In this document: positions 20,336 to 30,496 of the stretch, in pieces | Position numbering within the stretch: position 1 is the first letter of the stretch | Layout of the letters: each line of letters starts with the position of its first letter | Assembly (NCBI GenBank): GCA_948146395.1 | Contig: OX411543.1 | Span: 23,255,026 to 23,319,025, forward strand | Origin: Fragum whitleyi | Lineage: Eukaryota > Mollusca > Bivalvia > Cardiida > Cardiidae | Direction of reading: 5' to 3' | Length of the DNA: 64,000 nt | The notes under the pieces: model-generated | What the model was told of the DNA's origin: nothing | The model's database searches: none | Seen by the model: only the letters and a program-made list of their open reading frames with translations | Program-made: the position numbers and the translations under genes

Positions 20336-22422
20336 CATCTTCACGAGTCAAGAGGTATCGAATCGATAAGATCTTCTCGAATACCCCTTGACTGAATGAA
20401 TAGGTGTTTTCTGTACGATTTATTTTTAGCCGACCAATCAAAAGGTCAAACGCGATTTCTGTAACTGCCAATCAGAGAGCTTCTTACAAACATCATCTGT
20501 ACCATTTACTTTCTATGGTAACCTTTTGTAACCGATGACTGTGTATAAACCCTTCATTCCTTGTTTAAAGAAAATGCGTCGCTTTTTTATGTTTTTATTT
20601 TGTGACTTGTTGATTTATAAAATCATCAATATGTAATTCACTTCCTTTTATCATTATCCGAATGCTTAGCTTTTGTTTTCATTATTATTAAACATGTCTG
20701 TGTTCTTATAATATTTCTATGTAAACTAAAATATTTCTGTATATTTCTATTTGCAATATATGAAAAAAGAGAGTGTTGTTATTAAATTACACCCTTCCTC
20801 AATGTCGTGCAATATTATCAAAACTTAAATAAAACATGTGCTCTACCGAACGGTCAAGTAAAGGCACTACTAGATTTAACTTTAATATCATTCTAATTTC
20901 AAATAAACAAGATATTAAGAAAATTCAGGTGATATTTAATTAATCCCTATACTATTTTTGTCGACTTCAAAAAAATAAAAATAAATGTTTTTCAGTTAAT
21001 CTATTTCCACCACCACCACCACACAAACCAAACCCCGCCGCGTCATAAAGCAAATTCCGTAATATATTTGGGAGTAAGAAAACCGTAAAAAAATCATTAC
21101 GACATTCGAAGAAGGAATTTTGAATAAGTAACAAGTAACAATTTTCAGCAATATATAAAAACAAATCTTAAAATTGTTCGATAGAAGAAAAGTTTGCCTT
21201 CCCCTATATAAAATTAAAAACATAAATAATGAGCAAAAATTGGCCAGTTTGTTATTTTTTGTTTTATATTGAAAGCAAATGAATTTCCATAATATATAGA
21301 ATATAGTCAGCGGGCGACCAAAACTACTAAATCATAACTTGAATAAGCTGTAGCCACGAGATTTTTGACTGTCCAATCACAATACACAAATATTTCAAAT
21401 AGGAAATGAAAATTAAAAATCCTTCTTTTTAGAAATACATGTGTAATTCTTTTTACTGAACATTGCACGGGTTTTCTTCGTTTAAAACGTTGTTTAATAG
21501 CAAGTTTAAATTTCAAATTTATCAAAACCTTGTGACTACCTACAACACGGATGTGTGTTTTTTAGAATTAAGACTTTTAAGATTTCTCAAGAGTTTTAGT
21601 CGGGCTGCGTCGTAGAATGTCAACAAAATCGCGCGAGATAATTCCATTTAAAATCGTAAGATATCTTAAAAATCTTAATCTAAAAAACGCACCTTTGGTA
21701 TCTTTAAAATTTAAATAAATACATATATAATAAATTCTTTTTATTTCTCTTAGGTCATCTTATGTGCTTAAAGAAAAACCTGATGGAACAGACGGGGGAA
21801 ATTTTCTGAAATAAAGAATTAATATGAGAGTTCAACTTAATTATCATTTCTATAAATTACTTCTTTAAGACGGCTTTATTATCGAATTCATTCCAATTTC
21901 CAAATTTCGCGCACTTCAATATAGAAACATTCTGCTTTATTGGAGTTTCCCTTCGATGAGGTTTAGAAACAGTGCAAACTTAAACCGGTATTGATGGATT
22001 AAATAACTTAAAATTTCAAAAAAACATTGAAAAACCGTAATATGTCGCAGGCAAAATAGCTGAATTTGAGAACCTTTCAATGTACCATCAAATTTTTATA
22101 AAGATATATTGTCATACTCGTTGTCATTCAAATAGATATAGGAATTTCGCTAAGCTTTTTTGACTGTGTATTTCAGTCTTACTAAGTGTCACTTAAAATT
22201 GAAGGGGTTAAGTGCAATTCTAAGGGTCAAATTCACATCTGGCAAGTAGCCGCGGGGCATATTGACCTAACACACCTCCCGCTTTCGGACCTTTTTGTAA
22301 GAAGGTTACTGATTGGCCCGCCTCGTTTTCTGTTCTGTGACGTCACGCGTACAGAAATTACCCATTCAATCAGCCAAGGGTTAGATAAGTAAAATGTTCG
22401 TAACCCTTGGCTCGACAAGATG
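20336..22422. mobile_element. 2.09-kb DNA element with 9-bp TSD inside the LTR (MULE-like?)
   Basis: The left end reads 'catcttcacgagtcaag' and the right end inverted 'catcttgtcgagccaag'. Both continue with a subterminal palindrome (aaggggta / taccccttgac type) and then 'tgaatgaataggtgttttct' on the left, 'tgattgaatgggtaatttct' on the right. The flanks 'gttttccat' (20327-20335) and 'gttttccct' (22423-22431) match at 8 of 9 positions, and excision restores the intact right-LTR sequence. No transposase frame is present. Confidence 0.82.
21552..21692. repeat. Hairpin MITE inside the 2.09-kb element
   Basis: 'gtgttttttagaattaagac' has an inverted partner in 'cttaatctaaaaaacgcac'. The arms include further matches ('ttttaagat' / 'atcttaaaa'). 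About 140 bp in total, probably a small foldback insertion or a structured part of the host element. Confidence 0.65.
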
Positions 22423-22431
22423 GTTTTCCCT

Positions 22432-22532
22432 TTGCATCTATCTATTTAATACATGTTTAATGCCGTTTCTTGAATAAGCCTTGATAGGTTAAAGTATAAG
22501 CTACACGCCCTACGTTTCCGTTTATTTGTAAA
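22432..22532 (+). repeat. Left LTR, segment 2
   Basis: 'tttgcatctatctatttaa' to 'tttccgtttatttgtaaa' matches the right LTR at about 30636-30740 apart from a few substitutions and a short indel. The Tc1 element follows at a TA. Confidence 0.92.
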
Positions 22533-22849
22533 TATACTCAGAACAAGAAGTTAAGCGCCACCAGTTTTTAGACAGACGATTTTTAAAGGCAGGGAGCCTG
22601 CATTAATTCAAAATAACAGAGATGTAAATATTGAGTTCCAATGTTGAAAATGGTATTTTAACTTAACAATTTCACAACAATACATGGGTGGTGATAAATT
22701 TTTATTGACTTTGTACCTTGAAATGTAAATGACATATTTTCACCCTTTTTTAAAACATGAAAAACTATTGTCAAAGCCGACTTAAGGTGTTGTCTATGAC
22801 ACGAAACTTGGTTTTAGAAGTCAGATAACACAAATGCGATTAATTCCAG

Positions 22850-24173
22850 TCACATCTTAGTCAGTAGCGTGTGTAAGATCCGTGAGCATTGATCACTGCG
22901 CGCACCCTCCTCGGCATGCCACGAATCAAGCCTCTGGATGATGTGTTGAGGGATTTGCTGCCACTCCTGGTGCAGTGCTGCTTCTAACTCAACCGCATTT
23001 TGTACAGGAGGCTCTCTCCGACGTATACGGCGCCCTAAAATGTCCCACAGGTGCTCGATGGGGTTAAGATCGGGTTTGTTTGTTTGGATGGGTTTTACGT
23101 CGCTTTCAACAATTTCGCAGTTATATCGCGACGGCCGGAGCACCTAACAATGGATTCCTGGTATTTCTTTCACCTGTACTACCATTACATCCTTTCCTAG
23201 CCTCCGACTGCTATCTCACATAGGTTTACGATTATCTACCCATTGGTTAGAGACAAACGTCGGAAAGGATATTTGCCGCCACCGGCGGACCCACGACTTC
23301 CAGATTGGAAGTCTTATGCCTAACCAACTGCGCTATGGTGGCGGCCCGGTTAAGATCGGGACTACAAGCCGGCCATGGAATGGTGGTGATGGCTTCACGT
23401 TGCATAACGTCCGCCACGACTCTTGATCTGTGGGGTCTGGCGTTATCATCCATGTACACTGGTCTTGTTCGAAGAGGGTGGTTGTCAAAATGTGGATTTA
23501 CCACAGGAAAAAGGATGTTATCGCGATAATTATCGCCAGTCAATGTTCCTGGAACTGTCACTAGGTCCAGTTTACAGCCGAAGGAGACACAAACCCATAT
23601 CATAACGGAGCCACCGCCACCCTGATAGGTTGGCTGGACGTACTTTGGCGCAAATCGGGTGTTAGGTTGTCTCCAAACACGAGTTCGGCCATCGGTGACA
23701 TGCAACAACATCCTGCACTCATCTGACCAATGGAACCGACGCCATGATGCCAAGTTCCAACGTGCCCTCGCTCTACACCATATAAGACGTCCATTGATGT
23801 GTCTCTGTTGTAACTTTGGACATTTGAGGGGTCTTCGTGCCTTATACCCAGACATCCGAAGTCGATTTCGCACTGTTGAAATAGAGACCCGTCTGTGTGT
23901 ATTCCAGTTGTCCCTTAGAACAGGCGCACTGGTGAAGGGCAGACTTCTGACGTGACACAAAAGTGCTCTATTCTCTCGAAAAGACGTTACTCTAGGGCGT
24001 CCAGACCTGACACGGTCCTTAACGTCGTTTGTCTGTGCGTGTTTTCGTACCGAACGTGTTATGACACGGAGGTGATACCCCAGCTGTCTGGCAATGCCTC
24101 TACAAGACATTCCAGAATCTCTCATTCAAATAATTCGCCATCTTTCATTTGTAGACAATCTATGTCTTGCCAT
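22850..24173 (-). pseudogene. Tc1 transposase, DD34E, broken
   Basis: A cut-and-paste transposase of the Tc1 family. From the ATG at 24173 the frame meets a TGA at 24126-24128, then stays open for over 270 codons. An N-terminal helix-turn-helix region ('CRGIARQLGY', 'GRPR' hook) is followed by 'HWSDE' (first catalytic Asp) and 'YMDDNARPH' (second). After 'SPDLN' the SINE at 23075-23347 interrupts, and beyond it 'NPIEHLWDILGRRIR' supplies the catalytic Glu. The total matches the usual length of about 340 residues. Apart from the early stop and the SINE it is well preserved, so inactivation may be fairly recent. Confidence 0.93.
23075..23347 (-). mobile_element. tRNA-derived SINE (family B) in Tc1
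   Basis: A perfect 13-bp duplication, 'ggttaagatcggg' (23062-23074 and 23348-23360), flanks 273 bp. On the minus strand the head contains an A-box-like 'tagcgcagttggttaggc'. The body is shared with 10717-10900 and the 3' end reads 'cccatccaaacaaa'. It splits the transposase between its second and third catalytic residues. Confidence 0.93.
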
Positions 24174-24445
24174 GACTGAGTTTCAAATAGAAATGTAAAT
24201 AATTGCACGAGCTACACGACGTAAGTATCTCTGACAGAAAAGCTGATTTTCCACTTTGCACGAGCCCTGGCTTTACAGTCATTGCACGAGACTTGCTGAA
24301 TATGCCCATGCATCCGAAACGTTTTTAATCAATATATAGCTACGGTAGTTCTAACCGTTTGACAACTAGATGCGTTATCAAAGTTTTCGATAGAAATTTT
24401 ATTAACTTAAAACTTAGTGGCGCCTAACTTTATGTTCTGAGTATA

Positions 24446-25016
24446 TTAGAAAGCCTGCGTTCTTTGATTATCTGCAATCTCCAGACGCTTTTTAAACTAA
24501 GAGGAGGTACTTCGTTAGCTTCCGTGACCAGTCGGCGACAATCGTAAATCCCCTAGGTGGCGCTCTTGTTTAGTGGGTATAAAAGAGCGTGTCAAGCAGT
24601 CTAGAGGCAGTTCGTGTGCGAACAGCAAGCAGTGAACATTGCAACAACAACAACTCGCTTTAGGGTAAATAGACTCTCTCTTCGTTTCCTTTTTCTGTTA
24701 TTATATCTCTAACAGTCATCAAGGAGCGCAATTGAGGCCGTGCTGCTCGGTTCGGGATTGTTGTTGTGTGACTAGGTATTTTGAAGCCAGCGTCATAGAG
24801 GTTAGCAGAAGAACCTCATTGAAGCTAGTAGTAAAGAAGGTCACTTTGAGCCAGGCGTCGTTGACGTAGCCTACTTGAATTTTAGGTCTGTTGTTCTTGG
24901 CTGCCTAGGGTGATTATTTAGTCGCTTAAGTTGCCTGCCTACTTGAGAGGTCCTGGAGAAGGTCCCTGTATATACCTTGGTTCCCCATCCTTTTTGATCC
25001 CGTAGGGTTCGTTACA
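24446..25016 (+). repeat. Left LTR, segment 3
   Basis: 'ttagaaagcctgcgttcttt' to 'gttaca' matches the right LTR to its end. It contains the promoter and the R-U5 equivalent. Confidence 0.93.
24578..24585 (+). promoter_or_regulatory. TATA box in left LTR
   Basis: TATAAAAG lies in 'agtgggtataaaagagcg'. The right LTR has a one-base-longer version at 30876. It is probably the retrotransposon's core promoter, with transcription starting about 25-30 bp downstream. Confidence 0.65.
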
Positions 25017-25018
25017 AC

Positions 25019-25037
25019 TGGTGGCAGAGGTGGGATC
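25019..25037 (+). other. Primer binding site, tRNA-Leu-like
   Basis: Two bases after the LTR, 'tggtggcagaggtgggat' begins with the TGG expected for pairing to a tRNA CCA end. It resembles the complement of a tRNA-Leu 3' end, as I recall for Steamer-like elements. The tRNA identity is inference. Confidence 0.65.
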
Positions 25038-25075
25038 ATATAACACTACCCCAATTGTCAGACCAGTTTTTTAGG

Positions 25076-26068
25076 ATGGCTTCACTCACCAAGGAAGACG
25101 TCTTAGGCAGCTTGAGTTAGAAAATGCTCGTATGAAGGCCCAATGTGAAATTTCAATGATAGAGCAACAATTAAGTAGCGTGGCCCCGAATGGTAACAGG
25201 CATCTTGATTTGGGCAGAACTCGTGTTCTCGACACAAAGTCCGAATCTGGGCCTTTCAGTAGCACCCCTCTTCTTGGCATCAGGAAAGACGGGCATAGAG
25301 GGCTAGACCTCGTCAATCCACCTCAGGAAGATGATGATTCTTTGAGACAAACAAGGTCTAGGACCGCTTTTGTTAAGGCTGCGACATACGATGGTGCCAC
25401 CTCATTGCTCGATTACAAAGCCCATTTTGACACCTGTGCCGACATGAATGGCTGGAGCTATTCAGAAAAGGGGCAGTTTTTAGCTGTTTCCCTCAGAGGC
25501 CAGGCACAGGGTGTCTTTGGGAATCTTTCGACCAGAGCAGGAGATTATGATGCATTGGTCAAAGCATTAGAAGACCGTTTTGCACCTCCAAACCAGACCG
25601 AGCTACATCGTGTACAATTGAGGGAAAGGCGCCAAAGGGCATCAGAAACTCTCTCAGAGTTGGGCCAAGACATTAGAAGGCTAACAAACTTGGTCTACCC
25701 TTCTGCTCCTCCAGATTTGAAAGATACTTTAGCTAAAGAACAGTTTGTGGACTCTTTGATAAGCGTCGATATGAGACTGAGAGTTAAGCAGGCAAGGCCT
25801 TTAAGCCTCAACGACGCCGTAAGACACGCGGTTGAGCTTGAGGCTTCAATAGGGCCGAGAAAGCCAAGCTCGAGAGCCAGGGCATCATCGGTTCGACCAG
25901 CGCTGCTTTGACTGATAGGGCTGCAGGTCATGACAGCAATTCTGATCTCATGAAACAACTTCTCGAAACTCGGCAAATAAGACAGAAATAGGAATACCCA
26001 ACGACGTTTAGGTCGTCCAAGGGCCTTCTATTGTTGTAGTGCCAAAGAACATTTAAGGGACAGATGTC
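25076..26068 (+). pseudogene. Gag (capsid and degraded zinc knuckle)
   Basis: The structural protein of the element. The ATG at 25076 opens 'MASLTKEDV'. A frameshift near 25105 moves the reading into the frame of 'ELENARMKAQ' (coiled-coil-like). A capsid-like region follows: 'FDTCADMNGWS', 'ALEDRFAP', 'LRERRQRASETLSELGQDIR'. That frame stops at 25909-25911. A shift near 25880 rejoins a downstream segment, which meets a TAG at 25989-25991. At about 26028-26060 a CCHC knuckle is visible as 'YCCSAKEHLRDRC', with the first Cys position apparently changed to Phe. Not functional. Confidence 0.85.
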
Positions 26069-26076
26069 CAAGACTT

Positions 26077-26490
26077 TTGAGGGATCACGTCTCAAATAGG
26101 CAGTCTACAAGTGAACATGCTCCAAACGCCAAATTAGTTGGCTCTGGGGTTTTCGTTCCTGTTACCTTCAACGGTTTGACACTGGATTGTCTTGTAGACA
26201 CAGGCGCAACTCTAACAGTACTTTCTTCTCGGATATGGGATTCTTCTGATGAACACAACCGAGTAGGGCTACAAGTATACGACCGAACACTTACTGTAGC
26301 CCCCGGAAGCCCTTTGAACGTCAAATGCAAAGCTTTAGTAAAAAAAGGTTTGAACGGGAAGCACTTTTAAGCTAAAGTCGTAGTAGCTGACATCGGGAAC
26401 GACCTGTTGATGGGCCTAGACTTTATGAAGACCCCCAATTGTAGCATTGACGTCAGTACTAATACCCTTTGCATAAGGGGAGAGCAGTAA
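26077..26490 (+). pseudogene. Pol: aspartic protease
   Basis: A retropepsin-like domain. The active-site loop 'LVDTGATLTVLS' lies around 26190-26225. A TAA at 26368-26370 interrupts after 'LNGKHF'. Beyond it the frame continues with 'DIGNDLLMGLDFM', the usual C-terminal hydrophobic segment. One nonsense change separates it from an open domain. Confidence 0.88.
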
Positions 26491-26815
26491 AGCTTAATTG
26501 TGAGGGATCTTTTGGCTGCTACAGAGTTATGGCAGCAAACGACATCGTCATACCTCCATGATCGAAAGTAATGATTCAGGGGAGTGTCAAAGGTATCCCC
26601 ACCAACACTACCGATGTCTTTATGGTAGAACCATCAGAAAGGGCATGTTGGCCAAAGCACTCGTCTGCGGTCGCACTAAAGTACCAATGCGTATTCTAAA
26701 TACCTCTTCCACTAAAGAAAAGTTTAACAAAGGAACCCTCATAGGTACACTTCAGCCGGTGACCTCAGTGAACCGTGTTTAGCCAAGCTCATCGGTTGCC
26801 AGTATACCCGAACAT
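26491..26815 (+). other. Pol linker between protease and RT
   Basis: A decayed coding stretch. A frame at 26558-26782 retains a few residues typical of the protease-RT linker ('CGRTKVPMRILN') but no domain. A frameshift and a TAG separate it from the RT frame. Confidence 0.6.
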
Positions 26816-27790
26816 TTGAAGGACCTTTACGAGAAGACAACCCAGGGAATGTCTATGTCACAATGCAAGGATGTTTTGAGGCTTTTGACAAAATATGAAG
26901 ACATTTTCTCAAAGTCTGATGCTGATCTCGGGAGGACAGGGATAGTACGGCATAAAATAAACACTGGTGATGCCTATCCAATCAAACAGCCATTACGGAG
27001 AGCTCCGGTGCACATGAACCCCGAAATTGATAGAGAAATTGACGACATGCTTCAAAAAGGTGTGATCCAGCCGTCGTCTAGTCCATGGAGCAGCGGAAGT
27101 GTACTGGTTTCGAAGAAGGATGGTTCGAAGCGCTTCTGTGTCGATTATAGAAAGTTGAATGACGTCACGTCATATCCACTTCCAAGGATAGACTATTCTC
27201 TAGAACAGTTAGCTGGAGCTCAATGGTTCTCCTGCCTTGATTTGAATTCTGGCTACTGGCAGTTTGAACTCGATGAGGCCAGTAGGTCAAAGACAGCATT
27301 CAACTCGAGGCGTGGTCTTTTTGAATTCAAAGTCATGCCTTTCGGGCTCTGCAATGCCCCAGCTACATTTGAAAGGCTTATGGAACTGGAACTTGCTGGT
27401 TTAAACTGGCAGATTTGTCATATTTACCTTGACGATATCATCGTCCATGGAACAACTTTCGAGGAAATGATTACGAATTTAGACGAAATATTCAAAAGGC
27501 TCCAAGATGCCGGCCTGAAATTGAAACCAAGGAAATGTCAGCTCTTCCGTAAAGACGTAGTGTATTTGGGACACGTTGTGTCCGCTGAAGGGATCAGGAC
27601 AGACCCAGCAAAAATCCAAGCCATCAAAGACTGGGCAGAACCGCAAAACGTCACAGAGGTCAGATCATTTCTCGGCTTCTGTAGTTATTATTGAAGGTTT
27701 GTGAATCGGTTCTCCGAAACTGCAAAGCCCCTACATCGACTGACGGAAAAAGATGTAAAGTTTGCCTGGTCAGCCGAATGCCGAGAAGCG
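26816..27790 (+). pseudogene. Pol: reverse transcriptase
   Basis: RNA-dependent DNA polymerase core. Blocks in order: 'GVIQPSSSPWSSG', 'RFCVDYRKLND', 'YPLPRID', 'FSCLDLNSGYWQ' (first catalytic Asp), 'KTAFNSRRGLFEFKVMPFGL', 'IYLDDIIVHG' (YLDD catalytic pair), 'YLGHVVSAEGI', 'EVRSFLGFCSYY'. A TGA at 27692-27694 replaces the Arg usually found after YY, consistent with CGA to TGA decay. A further stop and shift occur near 27796. Confidence 0.93.
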
Positions 27791-27794
27791 TTTT

Positions 27795-28230
27795 GAAGCA
27801 ATGTCTTTGTGAAGACCCCGTTCTGGCCCACCCAGACTTTACAGAAGAATTTATTTTGGATACCGACGCCATTGATTTTGGCATCGGGACTGTATTGTCA
27901 CAGAAAATAGACGACATAGAGAGGGTTGTTGCTTATGCCAGCAAAAGTTTGACCAAGGCAGAGCAAAGATACTGCGTGACACGGAATGAATTATTCGCCC
28001 TTGTACATTTTGTAAAGTATTTTAGACATTACCTTTATGGTAAACCGTTTACTGTGAGGACAGATCATAGCTCCTTAAGATGGCTTATGAAAGTCAAAAA
28101 CCTAGAAGGTCAGGTTGCGAGATGGCTGGAAGTGATCTGCTATGATATGAAGATCGAGCATCGTGCCGGAAGAAAGCACGGTAATGCTGATGGTTTGAGT
28201 AGGATTCCTTGTAGACAGTGTGGTTTGAAC
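27795..28230 (+). pseudogene. Pol: RNase H
   Basis: Degrades the RNA of the RNA-DNA hybrid. Motifs: 'FILDTDAIDFGIGTVLSQ', 'YASKSLTKAEQRYCVTRNELFALV', 'FTVRTDHSSLRWLM', 'GNADGLSRIPC'. The usual catalytic acidic residues are visible in these blocks. The domain itself is open but sits between frameshifts. Confidence 0.92.
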
Positions 28231-28695
28231 ACTGTTGAAGGGACAAATGTTAATAAAATTGAGACGGAAAAACCAAATGAAGACATAAATTTAAAAAGGA
28301 ATCCAGGACATGGATGAGGAATTATTAAAGTTGAAGAAATTGGTTGAAAATGGTGTTAAGCCCGAAAGAGACACCCTAAGGTGCGAGAGTTTCTTCCTTA
28401 AGACCCTCACTACACAATGGGAAAGACTTCGCATGATAGAAGGTGTTTTAATGAGGCGTAAAGAGAAAAGAGAAACAGGAGAAGTTATTTGGTAAGGTAT
28501 TGTACCTCTTTCCCGAAGAAGAGAGGTCCTTAACTATTCGCATGACATCAAAGCTTCAGGACACTTAGGTGTGACGCAGACTACTCGTCGAGAAGCCCAG
28601 ACGTACTACTGGCCGGGTATGAAAAATGATATCCAGATAGATGTTAGCGGTTGCGAAGCTTGCACCAGGCGCAAGGAACCTACGAAAACGATTGG
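28231..28695 (+). pseudogene. Pol: integrase N-terminal zinc-binding region
   Basis: After a short tether, an HHCC region is readable at about 28500-28670: 'YSHDIKASGHLG' (two His), 'YYWPGMKNDI' and 'CEACTRRK' (two Cys). A TAA at 28494 precedes it, and another stop (TAG, about 28702) follows. Confidence 0.85.
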
Positions 28696-28699
28696 AGAT

Positions 28700-29379
28700 T
28701 GTTAGAAGCGGCTACCCAATTGAGAGAATTGCGATCGATATACTTGGCGAGTTACCAGAAACTGATAGGGGAAACAGATACATTTTGGTGATAGCCGACT
28801 ATTTCACGAAGTAGACAGAGCCTCATGCAATGCCCAACATGGAGGCAAAGACAGTTGCATCGATACTTATTGATCAAGTAATCACCCGTTTCGGTGTTCC
28901 CAGGCTCATTCATTCCGATCAAGGTCGGCAATTCGAAAGCCAACTTTTTGCAGAACTGTGTAATTTATTTCAAATAGAAAAGACTCGAACGACCCCATAT
29001 CATGCAAGCTCCGATGGTATGGTAGAGCGATTTAATAAAACCCTTGTTACCATGCTTAGTGCCTTTGTCAATCAGATCCATACTGATTGGGACGAGCATC
29101 TGCAACTGGTGATGATGGCCTACAGGTCATCAGAACATGAAACGACCGGCTTTACCCCCAACAAAGTATGCTAGGGCGGGGACGACACGCCCACTAGATC
29201 TTACGTACGAAATGCCCGCCTCAGTAAAGCAAGTTCCCCTCAATCAGTGAGTATGGGAACTTCAAGAAAATAGAAGTTGCCCATCGTGTAGTGCGTTATA
29301 ATACTGGCGAAGCTATGAAACGTCAGAAAAGGTATCATGACGGTAGGCTCTCATTTGAGAAATTTTATAATGGCGCAAG
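28700..29379 (+). pseudogene. Pol: integrase catalytic core
   Basis: DDE-type strand transfer domain. 'IAIDILGELPET' gives the first Asp, 'LIHSDQGRQFES' the second and 'SDGMVERFNKTL' the Glu. An in-frame TAG at 28813-28815 replaces a residue after 'ADYFTK'. At about 29170 a frameshift breaks the end of the core, and the remainder ('PLDLTYEMPAS') lies in another frame. Confidence 0.92.
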
Positions 29380-30168
29380 GTGTATGTGTATTTCCCCGTA
29401 AAGAAAGTAGGGTGTTCTTCAAAAGTTACCTCATATTGGAGAGGGCCGTTTGAGGTAATCGAAAAGCTTTATGATTTCAATTGTGGCAAATCTAATGGAA
29501 TACAAGTAATTCATTGCGACCGCCTTAGAATTTGTAAAACTCAGGTATTAGAAGGGGAACAATGCGAAACCCCGTTTGAATGTTTTTCTGATACTACTTC
29601 AGTTGATAATGAATATGAAGTAGATTTTAAACCTATAAGGCAAATTAAGAAGCCAGGTCGGATGAAAGATTATGTGCTTTGTACTTTCAGGGATCACTCT
29701 ATGGCACGGACCAAGATGACAGAAAGAAAAGAAAAGTCTATCTTGATCTACAGCAATTGCAAGGAGCCATTTCCAAAGCCTTACGAGTTTAAATTGCATA
29801 TAGAGAAATGTATGATGGGGAAAGACGGCTGTGACATCTGTCGGAAGACCTTCAACTCTAAAAAGTCCCTCCAACAACATGTGCGTAGGAAGCATAATGA
29901 CACTAGCGCAGATCACAGCGATTGGGAGGAACAGTCCGACGTTGAAGTTGCGGAGGAGAACGATCCTGAGTCTTTCGAAGATAGTAGGGGTATGGTGTTG
30001 AGCAAGCCTTCACGTCCGTTGCCAGTAGCCGCCCCTACGGAAACGGAAACATCCACTTCTGAGTATTCAGCGGAAAAGAAAGATGAATCGGCGGACACTC
30101 CAAGTCCTAAAACCCCTATCATAGACAGGAAGGCAGAGGCAGTGAGTAGCCTCAGTCCTGCTACATGA
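29380..30168 (+). pseudogene. Pol: integrase C-terminus with GPY/F module and zinc fingers
   Basis: The 262-codon open frame begins with 'YWRGPFEVIEKL', a GPY/F module. Residues about 120-150 contain 'YSNCKEPFPKPYEF', then 'KLHIEKC', which looks like a C2HC finger whose first Cys has become Tyr. Directly after comes an intact C2H2 finger: 'CDICRKTFNSKKSLQQH' then 'VRRKH'. The tail is acidic and Ser/Pro-rich. Zinc fingers at the end of a Gypsy integrase are uncommon and may have served in target choice; that role is inference. Confidence 0.85.
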
Positions 30169-30496
30169 CCAAGGATGGAACCTGAGACTCACAGAGTCAG
30201 CATTCAGTGCATTTCAGAGAGGACTGGGGCCCTTCACCGGAAGGTATTAAAGGTGGAAGATAACCGCCATGGACTCATGTATTCCTCGGATACATCTATC
30301 CGTCCTCCGCAGGAGACAGAATTTCCCTTAGGTGATCTTGTAAATAAATGTTCTGCTCTTGAATCATTGTTCATTTTTTTAAACTTTAATTATAATGTTA
30401 ATATTCCTAAAATACGGAATTGTTTTGCTACTTTGTGTCTTTATTTTTGTCAATAACAAAGTCACGCGAGACGCGTGTAGTCGGAGGCGTGTGTAG
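30169..30496 (+). other. 3' untranslated region of Gypsy, no clear polypurine tract
   Basis: Between the last frame and the right LTR there is AT-rich sequence, then 'tcggaggcgtgtgtag' immediately before the LTR. A good purine run is not visible, so the polypurine tract is degenerate or unusual. Confidence 0.55.

Larger units (their letters stand above)
22535..24443 (-). mobile_element. Tc1-like transposon, interrupted by a SINE
   Basis: The ends 'tactcagaacaagaagtta' (left) and, inverted, 'tactcagaacataaagtta' (right) continue as 'gcgccac'. TA dinucleotides flank both sides, and excision restores the LTR. The length without the SINE is about 1.62 kb, normal for Tc1. The single transposase gene reads on the minus strand. 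Confidence 0.92.

Noticed and set aside
30462..30496. Polypurine tract of the Gypsy element
   Set aside because: No convincing purine run adjoins the right LTR, so none was annotated.
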